From contig NZ_AP018248.1 of NCBI RefSeq assembly GCF_002368295.1, positions 4,496,500-4,560,499 on the forward strand: 64,000 bases of DNA, given 5' to 3'. How positions within the stretch are numbered: position 1 is the stretch's first letter; each line of letters starts with the position of its first letter. The notes below the pieces were generated by a model. That model saw only the letters and a program-made list of their open reading frames with translations, ran no database searches and had not been told where the DNA came from. Made by a program: the position numbers and the translations under genes. Below are positions 1 to 7,015 of this stretch, in pieces. The DNA is from Tolypothrix tenuis PCC 7101 (lineage in GTDB: Bacteria; Cyanobacteriota; Cyanobacteriia; Cyanobacteriales; Nostocaceae).

Positions 1-1
1 C

Positions 2-1372
2 GCCGGTCATATGTACCGGACTAACTTTGGACTGGGTCACAGCATCAAAGAGATGCTTAACTCCAGAAATTTCTTTGGTATCGAAACTGAAGGACAATTT
101 AACCTGCCACACCAGGGGCTATATGACACCTACAACAACTCGCTGCACTTCCAGCTGTCTATTCACTTAGCAGCCCTAGGTACAGCAGCTTCGTTGGTGG
201 CGCAGCATATGTACTCCCTGCCTCCGTACACCTTTATAGCGAAGGATTACACCACGCAGGCAGCGTTGTACACCCATCATCAATATATTGCTGGATTCTT
301 GATGATTGGTGCCTTTGCCCATGCCGGCATTTTCTGGATACGGGATTACGATCCAGAGCAAAACAAAGGCAATGTCCTCGATCGCGTACTCCAACATAAA
401 GAGGCGATTATCTCTCACCTTAGTTGGGTATCGTTATTCCTGGGCTTCCATACCCTGGGTTTGTACGTGCATAACGATGTCGTAGTTGCCTTTGGTACTC
501 CAGAAAAGCAAATTCTGATTGAGCCGGTATTTGCTCAGTTCATTCAATCAGCGCATGGTAAAGCACTCTATGGCATGAATGCCTTACTATCTAACCCAGA
601 TAGTATTGCTTACACAGCTTGGCCTAACTACGGTAACGTCTGGTTATCAGGCTGGTTGAGTGCGATTAACTCTGGTAAGAACTCCCTCTTTTTGACTATT
701 GGGCCTGGCGATTTCTTGGTTCACCATGCGATCGCTCTCGGTTTGCACACCACTACCCTAATTTGCGTTAAGGGTGCGTTGGATGCGCGCGGTACCAAGC
801 TGATGCCCGATAAAAAGGACTTCGGTTTTACCTTCCCCTGTGATGGCCCCGGTCGTGGTGGTACTTGTCAAACCTCCTCTTGGGAGCAATCTTTCTACCT
901 AGCTACCTTCTGGATGTTGAACCTCCTAGGCTGGCTAACATTCTACTGGCATTGGAAGCATCTCGGAATTTGGCAAGGTAACGTAGCTCAGTTCAACGAG
1001 AACTCAACTTACCTCATGGGCTGGTTCCGTGATTATCTCTGGGCTAACTCTGCTCAAGTAATTAACGGGTACAACCCCTACGGCGTAAATAACCAGTCTG
1101 TCTGGGATTGGATGTTCCTCTTTGGACATCTTGTTTGGGCGACCGGTTTCATGTTCCTCATCGCCTGGAGAGGTTACTGGCAAGAGTTAATTGAAACTCT
1201 AGTATGGGCACACGAACGGACTCCACTCGCTAACCTAGTGCGCTGGAAAGATAAACCTGTGGCGCTTTCCATTGTCCAAGGTTGGTTAGTTGGTCTAGCT
1301 CACTTCACAGTTGGCTATGTTCTTACCTTTGCAGCATTCTTGATATCTTCAACTGCTGGTAAATTTGGCTAA
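2..1372 (+). CDS. psaB: Photosystem I P700 apoprotein A2 (PsaB), divergent paralogue, C-terminal part
   Basis: The frame is open from the left edge (Gly-His-Met...), so the N-terminal part of the roughly 740-residue protein lies outside the window. PsaB is one of the two core reaction-centre subunits of photosystem I in the thylakoid membrane and binds P700 chlorophyll, phylloquinone and half of the FX iron-sulfur cluster. Visible hallmarks are FPCDGPGRGGTC (FX-binding loop with both cysteines), FLVHHAIALGLHTTTL, NVAQFNENSTYLMGW and the conserved C-terminus STAGKFG. Compared with the recalled standard Nostocales PsaB it differs at many usually fixed sites: TLICVKGALDARG instead of TLILVKG, GGTCQTSSWEQ instead of GGTCDISAWDA, and LSGWLSAINSGKN. 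This suggests a second copy (psaB2-like) rather than the housekeeping gene. No other psa gene follows; the next gene is on the opposite strand. Confidence 0.93.
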   Translation, partial: AGHMYRTNFGLGHSIKEMLNSRNFFGIETEGQFNLPHQGLYDTYNNSLHFQLSIHLAALGTAASLVAQHMYSLPPYTFIAKDYTTQAALYTHHQYIAGFLMIGAFAHAGIFWIRDYDPEQNKGNVLDRVLQHKEAIISHLSWVSLFLGFHTLGLYVHNDVVVAFGTPEKQILIEPVFAQFIQSAHGKALYGMNALLSNPDSIAYTAWPNYGNVWLSGWLSAINSGKNSLFLTIGPGDFLVHHAIALGLHTTTLICVKGALDARGTKLMPDKKDFGFTFPCDGPGRGGTCQTSSWEQSFYLATFWMLNLLGWLTFYWHWKHLGIWQGNVAQFNENSTYLMGWFRDYLWANSAQVINGYNPYGVNNQSVWDWMFLFGHLVWATGFMFLIAWRGYWQELIETLVWAHERTPLANLVRWKDKPVALSIVQGWLVGLAHFTVGYVLTFAAFLISSTAGKFG

Positions 1373-1405
1373 AAATTTTTGATATCCTCTGACCTTTTGC
1401 AATCC

Positions 1406-1443
1406 TTCCTCACTATGTTGTCATTATAGTGAGGAGTTTTTTA
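1406..1443 (+). terminator. Intrinsic terminator after psaB
   Basis: The arms CCTCACTAT (1408-1416) and ATAGTGAGG (1426-1434) form a perfect 9-bp stem, followed by a T-rich run. It sits about 35 bases after the psaB stop codon. Confidence 0.85.
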
Positions 1444-1458
1444 TCAGAATATCTTGAT

Positions 1459-1496
1459 TCCCTATTACCCAATCCCCAATCCCCAATCCCCAGTCC
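1459..1496. repeat. Short tandem heptamer repeats (CAATCCC type)
   Basis: Successive CCCAATC-type heptamers lie between the convergent psaB and GGDEF genes. This is the STRR class common in heterocystous cyanobacteria. Confidence 0.8.
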
Positions 1497-2447
1497 TTAA
1501 CTAATATGATAACGATTCTTCCCAAAGGCTTTTGCCTGATACATTGCCGCATCTGCCTTGCGTAGTAATTCTTCAGGTAATTTATCGTTTTTTGAGATTG
1601 TTGATATACCGATGCTGACAGAGCAAGAGAGGTGATGACCGTTGACTAAAACAGGTTGTTTGAGGGATGCGATTACTTGATTAGCTATCCGAGCTGCATC
1701 ACGAAAATCTTTGATATCTTCCAACAAAATTACAAATTCATCTCCACCCAGACGGGCGATAAAATCTCCCCATCGCAGTTTAGCTTTTAGCTTTTTGCTA
1801 ATTTCAATTAAGAATTTATCCCCGGTATCATGACCAAAGTTATCATTAATTGCCTTAAATTCATCTAAGTCTAAAAATAATATCGAATAAAAATAGTTAT
1901 CATAATGTTGCCGACAGGCGATCGCATAATCTAACTGCTGCATAAAGTAAGCTCGATTTGGTAATCCTGTTAATGGATCATGCATCGCAATTCGGCGTAA
2001 ATTTTCTTCCAGCGCTTTGCGCTCTGTGATATCACGAATAATATTTAGTAAATAAGTTTTTCCTTGCCATTCTAAAAGTTTTACGGATAATAAACCTATA
2101 CGCTTTTCACCATTTTTGAGACAAAATTCAATTTCCAAATTCTCAATGGTTTGTTGATTTGTGAGCTTCTTTTGAATTTTTGAGTATGTTGCTGTAGTAA
2201 ATCCCATATCTAAGACTGTAATCGGGTATCCAATCACATTTTCGCGGCTGTAGCCCGTTACATTGAGAAATGACTGATTAATCTCTACACAATAACCTTG
2301 ACTGCGTGTAGTGATGATTATTAAATCAGGAAAGTAATCGATAAATTTAAAATAATTATCTGATAATTTGTCAGATTTATGATTTTTTTTAGGCTTTTTA
2401 TTATCTTGAATTATACCAGCTTTACAACTAGTATCGATAGATTCCAT
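1497..2447 (-). CDS. PAS-GGDEF diguanylate cyclase
   Basis: A predicted soluble protein of 316 residues that would make cyclic di-GMP from two GTP. The N-terminal ~35 residues are charged. A PAS domain follows (about 40-145; FPDLIIITTRSQGYCVEINQ, then NIIRDITERKALEENLRR as the PAS-to-GGDEF helix). The GGDEF domain runs from about residue 150 to the end (HDPLTGLPNRAYF), with an intact GGDEF signature in ARLGGDEFVILLED. There is no EAL domain, no membrane segment and no clear RxxD inhibitory site just upstream of GGDEF. It is convergent with psaB and shares no obvious operon. The signal sensed by the PAS domain cannot be told from the sequence. Confidence 0.9.
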   Translation of the reverse strand: MESIDTSCKAGIIQDNKKPKKNHKSDKLSDNYFKFIDYFPDLIIITTRSQGYCVEINQSFLNVTGYSRENVIGYPITVLDMGFTTATYSKIQKKLTNQQTIENLEIEFCLKNGEKRIGLLSVKLLEWQGKTYLLNIIRDITERKALEENLRRIAMHDPLTGLPNRAYFMQQLDYAIACRQHYDNYFYSILFLDLDEFKAINDNFGHDTGDKFLIEISKKLKAKLRWGDFIARLGGDEFVILLEDIKDFRDAARIANQVIASLKQPVLVNGHHLSCSVSIGISTISKNDKLPEELLRKADAAMYQAKAFGKNRYHIS

Positions 2448-2510
2448 AGGTTAAATATATGCTAAAAAGCAATTCCTGATAATATTTGAATTCTTAGCAG
2501 CAACACAGGT

Positions 2511-4748
2511 CTAAAGAAACATAGGAATTGGATTTAGTTGCTCTTCTGTTAATTTTGCTTTTAACCATCCCAGTTGTACGGGTACATCGTAAAGCCGACC
2601 TGGGGCAAACTGTGCCCAAAAATGACGTAAACCAGGAACTACAACTTTAACCACAGCCATTCCCATATCTGGACGTGTTTGCTCGAGAACCAATATTTCT
2701 AATCCATGTTTAGCGGCTATATCAACACAAGCCAGCACATCTACTTGCAAATCTTGACTGTGGTAAGCAGGATAGTCTCCGTAAACTTTAGGAATTGCAT
2801 TGGCATCGGCAGCAAGATAAACTTGGTTATTTAATGTTGCTGTTTGACACCAATTTTGCATATCCTGACGAGTAAATTTGGCAGAAGAATTTGGATTTGC
2901 CCCATTAGAAAGAAATATCATTTGATTCATTTCAGTGACAGCACGTAATAGGGCTACTTGGGGATGAAAGTGAGTACCAAAGCCAAAAAGAATATCTTCT
3001 GGTTGGTGATTGATGCGGCGAGAAATGGCTGCAAAGGTGGGAATATTTAAATCAGTAGTGAGGTCTAATACCCAAAACTCGCGTCCAATCAATTGATAGT
3101 AGCTTTTTAATTTATCTAGATAAGGCTCGTCAAAACTATTTAAATCAACAGCAGGTCTTTGTAAACGGTTGTACCACCAAATTGCTACTGCATCTCGCTC
3201 TACTAACTCCATAAATCCTTGGAGAATAGCTTCTTCTTTACAAGTTCCCGCAGCCGTTCCATTGGTATCTGCATAACAAAAGCAAGCATCTTCCGCTAAA
3301 GGATAGCCATAATAACAATATGCTGTAGGTAGATATTTGAATTGCTGATTGTTGAGTGACCAAATGGGAGTCCATTCAATTTCTTGATTGTCATCAAAAG
3401 GTACAGGTACCCATTGAATAATCTCATGTTGCTGATTCCAGGTTTGGCGATCGCAATATTGATTCGCGCTATAGTGCATACACTCGTAGGGATGAATAGC
3501 CTGTTCGCGGAGATTGGTGTAAGCAGCTTTGATCCTGGGTTCTTCTCCCGTATAGCTTCCACAGTAGCGCTCAATTGCTTCCCCAACCGCACTCATTTTT
3601 GCTTGGGCGGCTGTTTTTCCTTTACCAAAGCTTTTCAGGCGCGCTGTCTGGCGTAAATCTTCTAACTGTCTACCTTCTCTCGGAAAACTATGTTCTACAA
3701 CATAAGCATGAATTAAATCGTTCTGGGGAAAAGGTTGAAATAAATTGCTGAGAATTCCCGTAATCGGGCTAATATGATGTTCGTATTTTTGTAAGGCTTT
3801 TTCAGGCGCACAACTGCGATACCCACCATCATCACTCAACGGCTGCTGATGATTTAGCACCAATGGTTGAGTTTGGTATTGACTTAGATAAGTCGGCTCA
3901 CCACAACAATGACATTGCGGACGACGAACTAAGGTATGGCGTTGCAAGTTAAGATGCAGCAAATCAAAAGTTAACAGAGTTCCTTCTAAAGGATGTGGTT
4001 TTGGGTTGCTTAACCATTTAGCAATTTCTGTAGCTGCCAGATTTAACCCCGTGTTGACAGTTGAAGGTAAAGCTGCACGGGAAATCACAAACGAGTTGAG
4101 AGTTTGTTGTTGCGCTTGTAAAAAAGACTCAACCCCACGATTCATCCGCAGACGTTGTGCTAAACATTCCCAACATCCTGTATGTCCAGGTTTAAAGATG
4201 GGGCCAATCCAAATTACGCCACCGACTGGCTTGACTAGCAACCAAGAACGCTTTTCTTGTAAAGCTTCTCGGTTAAAACTTGCCAAATCAGGCTGGAGAT
4301 AATCATCTGTGAGTACAACAGCAAACTTACCAAAATCCCCAATGGGAATATTGAGGGATTCCAAGATATTACGTAATGGTTCAGAAGTGACATTACCAAA
4401 TGTGGTAATGCTAACTTTCGATTCTTGAAAACGTTGGCTGACAACGCTAGCATCTTGATTTAGCAGTTCCCAAAAAGCTGATGTTCCCAGTGGGATATGA
4501 TCTGCGTTGGTAATATATCCCTTACGTTCCAGTTGTTGTAATGCATAGATAATCTCATCCGCAGTGGCTTGTCCTTGTAGCTGTTGAGTGATTTCAGCCA
4601 CAGAGTAAAGCCCGTTGAGTAGTGGTGCTAGTAGGCAATATAAACGCCCATTTAAAGCGAAATGTCCTTTCTCACTTAATAGGAATACAGTTTTAGGAGG
4701 AGATATTTCCACATGGAAGTGTGCTTTGAACTTCGGCTGACTAAGCAT
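2511..4748 (-). CDS. Fused azoline-type cyclodehydratase (leader-binding C domain plus YcaO domain)
   Basis: 745 residues, the length of fused TOMM cyclodehydratases of the TruD/PatD type. These bind a leader peptide and use ATP to turn Cys/Ser/Thr of a precursor into thiazoline/oxazoline. Residues 1 to about 85 resemble the peptide-clamp (wHTH) region. The middle part carries two zinc-type cysteine pairs, GCWECLAQR and QCHCCGEP. The YcaO domain fills the C-terminal half, with ATP/Mg motifs SAVGEAIERYCG and KEEAILQGFMELVERD. The protein ends in ...LNPIPMFL, a proline-containing tail as in catalytic YcaO proteins. No azoline dehydrogenase, protease or transporter is seen nearby. The two leader-bearing S74 genes immediately upstream on the same strand are the only nearby substrate candidates. 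The family call is firm; the substrate is unknown. Confidence 0.87.
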   Translation of the reverse strand: MLSQPKFKAHFHVEISPPKTVFLLSEKGHFALNGRLYCLLAPLLNGLYSVAEITQQLQGQATADEIIYALQQLERKGYITNADHIPLGTSAFWELLNQDASVVSQRFQESKVSITTFGNVTSEPLRNILESLNIPIGDFGKFAVVLTDDYLQPDLASFNREALQEKRSWLLVKPVGGVIWIGPIFKPGHTGCWECLAQRLRMNRGVESFLQAQQQTLNSFVISRAALPSTVNTGLNLAATEIAKWLSNPKPHPLEGTLLTFDLLHLNLQRHTLVRRPQCHCCGEPTYLSQYQTQPLVLNHQQPLSDDGGYRSCAPEKALQKYEHHISPITGILSNLFQPFPQNDLIHAYVVEHSFPREGRQLEDLRQTARLKSFGKGKTAAQAKMSAVGEAIERYCGSYTGEEPRIKAAYTNLREQAIHPYECMHYSANQYCDRQTWNQQHEIIQWVPVPFDDNQEIEWTPIWSLNNQQFKYLPTAYCYYGYPLAEDACFCYADTNGTAAGTCKEEAILQGFMELVERDAVAIWWYNRLQRPAVDLNSFDEPYLDKLKSYYQLIGREFWVLDLTTDLNIPTFAAISRRINHQPEDILFGFGTHFHPQVALLRAVTEMNQMIFLSNGANPNSSAKFTRQDMQNWCQTATLNNQVYLAADANAIPKVYGDYPAYHSQDLQVDVLACVDIAAKHGLEILVLEQTRPDMGMAVVKVVVPGLRHFWAQFAPGRLYDVPVQLGWLKAKLTEEQLNPIPMFL

Positions 4749-5159
4749 AATTCTGGTAGTGAAATAATTCTTGAATTAAGCTGGCTGTGGTAACTGTTTG
4801 TTGATGGAGCATAGACATAATGTTAAAAACAACCTTAATTGGATTAATATGGAAAAAATCTTTGTTAATCTCTAATAATTAACACAACTTTGAAAAATAG
4901 TTGTAGTGGTTGCCCAAAAAAATCATTTTGGGCTTTATTTAAACTTAAATATTGGCTATGAGATTACTGAATAAATAGAATCGCTTTTGCAATTATTTCA
5001 GCAATTTCAGATAGGTTATGTAGCAGCAATGATGATGCAGAACAGTAAAGACACGGAATGGCTACTCTAGGAGTTATATCTTCCCTATCTCAAATTGGCA
5101 AAAAGAAGGATTATCTGTAGAGTAGCCGAGAAAACATCACAAAGATGTTCACAAACAAT
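4749..5159. other. AT-rich gap with no gene; contains an inverted repeat
   Basis: I found no convincing short ORF encoding a Cys/Ser/Thr-rich precursor peptide here. The only clear structure is the inverted repeat at 5060-5127, listed separately. Confidence 0.5.
5060..5127. repeat. 10-bp perfect inverted repeat with 48-nt spacer
   Basis: GGCTACTCTA (5060-5069) is repeated in inverted form as TAGAGTAGCC (5118-5127). It lies between the S74 gene and the YcaO gene on the same strand, so it could fold in a read-through transcript. There is no T-run, so a simple terminator is unlikely. Confidence 0.6.
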
Positions 5160-5681
5160 TTAAAATTGCGGTTGTTGCTTTAATTCCAGTAATTGTGTTT
5201 GCAATTCATTGATTTGAGATGCTTGCTTTTGCACTACATGGTAAAGTGCTTGAATCGCGGCTAAAGCTACACCATGAGCATCGACAACATTGATAGTGCG
5301 ATCGCTCTCGCCAAGGTTGAAAGTGGCTGCAAAGTCTTGAGCCATCAGGCCAATATGGCGAATTGTTTCATCTTGGTCTTTGTATTGCCAAGTTGTAATC
5401 GGTAACTTAGCGATACCTTGAAGAATTGCGTAGATATCAACCTCAGCTATGGATTCTTTGAGATGGCGATCGCTTTTATAGCGGATAGAACCATTGGGGT
5501 CATACACAATATTTGGATTGTTTTGCAGTCCAAGAGCGTTGAGCGTACCATTGTTAGCAATAATTTCCTGGCTTCCGGGATTAATATAGCCACAACCTCC
5601 AACACAATTGGCTAAATCAGTATCAGTTAATTCGGTAATCAAACTCTCCTGAATCAGCGATTCTTGATTTTTCCTATCCAT
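5160..5681 (-). CDS. Double-glycine-leader protein with C-terminal S74 (endosialidase-type) chaperone domain, copy 1
   Basis: 173 residues. Residues 1-29 look like a RiPP/Nif11-type leader ending in a double glycine (ELTDTDLANCVGG, then Cys30). Residues 30-69 are a variable, glycine/asparagine-rich segment. From residue 70 the intramolecular chaperone of phage tail fibres (peptidase S74) follows: SDRHLKESI carries the Ser70 and Lys75 expected for the self-cleavage dyad, then LPITTWQYKDQDETIRHIG, MAQDFAATF and DAHGVALAAIQALY. The C-terminus is a coiled coil (QASQINELQTQLLELKQQ), as expected of a trimeriser. The start is supported by AGGAG about 11 bases upstream. A paralogue lies just upstream and a leader-binding cyclodehydratase downstream. 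In S74 proteins the chaperone trimerises the preceding segment and is then cut off; here that would leave a leader plus a ~40-residue piece. Its biological role is unknown. Confidence 0.8.
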   Translation of the reverse strand: MDRKNQESLIQESLITELTDTDLANCVGGCGYINPGSQEIIANNGTLNALGLQNNPNIVYDPNGSIRYKSDRHLKESIAEVDIYAILQGIAKLPITTWQYKDQDETIRHIGLMAQDFAATFNLGESDRTINVVDAHGVALAAIQALYHVVQKQASQINELQTQLLELKQQPQF

Positions 5682-5862
5682 AATTTATTAACTCCTATCA
5701 ATGAACTGTTTGTTAAATCAATATAATATTCTCTATTTTTTACTAATTTATTTTTATAGATATCAAACAAAGCTGTAATGCTGGTTAAAAGAAAATGAAG
5801 TCTTTATTTAAAGTCAAAAAAATGCTGGTATATTACTGAGAAATGCTAAAAAATCAATGTAA

Positions 5863-6402
5863 CTACTGAATAATCTGTTGCTTTAACTCTAGTAACTGTG
5901 TTTGCAGTTCGTTAATTTGAACATCTTGCTTTTGAATTACTTGGTAAAGTGCCTGAATAGCTGCTAAAGCTACACCATGAGCATCAACAACATTGATAGT
6001 GCGATCGCTTTCCCCAACATTGAAAGTAGCTGCAAAGTCTTGAGCCATTGGGCCAATATGGCGAATTGTCTCATCTTGGTCTTTGTATTGCCAAGTGGTA
6101 ATTGGTAAACTGGCAATACCCTGAAGAATGCTGTGGACATCAGCCTCAACTACCGCTTCTTTGACATTGCGATCGCTTATATAGCGCTTTGAGCCATTAG
6201 GATCGTAAGAGATGCCTAAAAAGCCGATTTTGAGCAGGGTTTTTCCTAATAGTGGCAGTTCATATAACGGCACTTGTGCAACTTTATCGTCGTTAACAGT
6301 AATCTGAATATCACAGCCACCAACACAATCTGCTAATTGCTCATCACTTAAATCCTCAACTAAAGATTCTGTCAAGCTCAAATTTTGAGGGTTCACATCC
6401 AT
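5863..6402 (-). CDS. Double-glycine-leader protein with C-terminal S74 chaperone domain, copy 2
   Basis: 179 residues from the ATG at 6402. A TTG five codons upstream is possible, but the ATG aligns exactly with the start of the downstream paralogue and places the VGGC motif at residues 27-30 in both proteins. The leader is TESLVEDLSDEQLADCVGG. Residues 30-75 are an unrelated spacer containing a hydrophobic stretch (PLLGKTLLKIGFLGI). The S74 domain begins at Ser76 with Lys81 five residues on (SDRNVKEAV) and continues with the same body and coiled-coil tail as copy 1. The C-terminal two thirds are nearly identical between the copies while the segment after the leader is not. This indicates tandem duplication with divergence of the presumed cargo part. 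182 bases separate the two genes. Confidence 0.78.
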   Translation of the reverse strand: MDVNPQNLSLTESLVEDLSDEQLADCVGGCDIQITVNDDKVAQVPLYELPLLGKTLLKIGFLGISYDPNGSKRYISDRNVKEAVVEADVHSILQGIASLPITTWQYKDQDETIRHIGPMAQDFAATFNVGESDRTINVVDAHGVALAAIQALYQVIQKQDVQINELQTQLLELKQQIIQ

Positions 6403-7015
6403 ATAATTAATTACCAATGTGTAAATTACATTTGGAACAACAGCGAACTGATTTATCTATCAAGATAAATCACAAAATTATTTACTATTAGTCAAAGATT
6501 TAGCTTATATAGTTGCTTATTCAAGCTAAATACTCTGACAATTAGTCAACTTATCTTGTAATTACATTGTTTGCTAAAATCGCTTCAATGTAAATTACAT
6601 ACTAAAAAATTACTTTTAAAAAATATATAGTAATAGTACGCAAATTAGAGTTTAACTAATTCATGCAATCTTTAATAAGAATTACTTATAAAAATCAATT
6701 AAACAAAGAATTTTTTGCAAAGATGAGATTTTATAAGGCTATTTGCTAGACTTCAACTGGATTAAAAACTCAAAACTCTCAGCATTTATATAAAAACAAT
6801 GATTAATCTAGTTTGAGGGAAATAATCAAACAGTGAAAATACTGATTTATGGGCTTGATGACTTTACGGAATCTCTAAAAATTTCTTCTGATACTAATTC
6901 AAAAAAACTTTGCAACACATCAATCATCTGTACATCACGTTGGCGTACAATCTCTGTTTGAGAAGTTGCTATCTACTGTCAATCAATCAGCAACACCAAT
7001 TATTTTGATGAATAT
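6403..7015. other. AT-rich intergenic region
   Basis: About 600 bases between the S74 gene and the haemagglutinin-like gene, strongly AT-rich. It probably holds the promoter of the leftward S74 genes. I see no supported gene or RNA. Confidence 0.4.

Noticed and set aside
2..1372. Far-red photoacclimation (FaRLiP) psaB2
   Set aside because: Only the C-terminal part is visible and no other FaRLiP genes follow. The copy is divergent, but I cannot assign it to that cluster.
2511..4748. Cyanobactin (PatD) pathway
   Set aside because: There are no PatA/PatG proteases, no PatE-type precursor and no PatB/C. Only the cyclodehydratase resembles that pathway.
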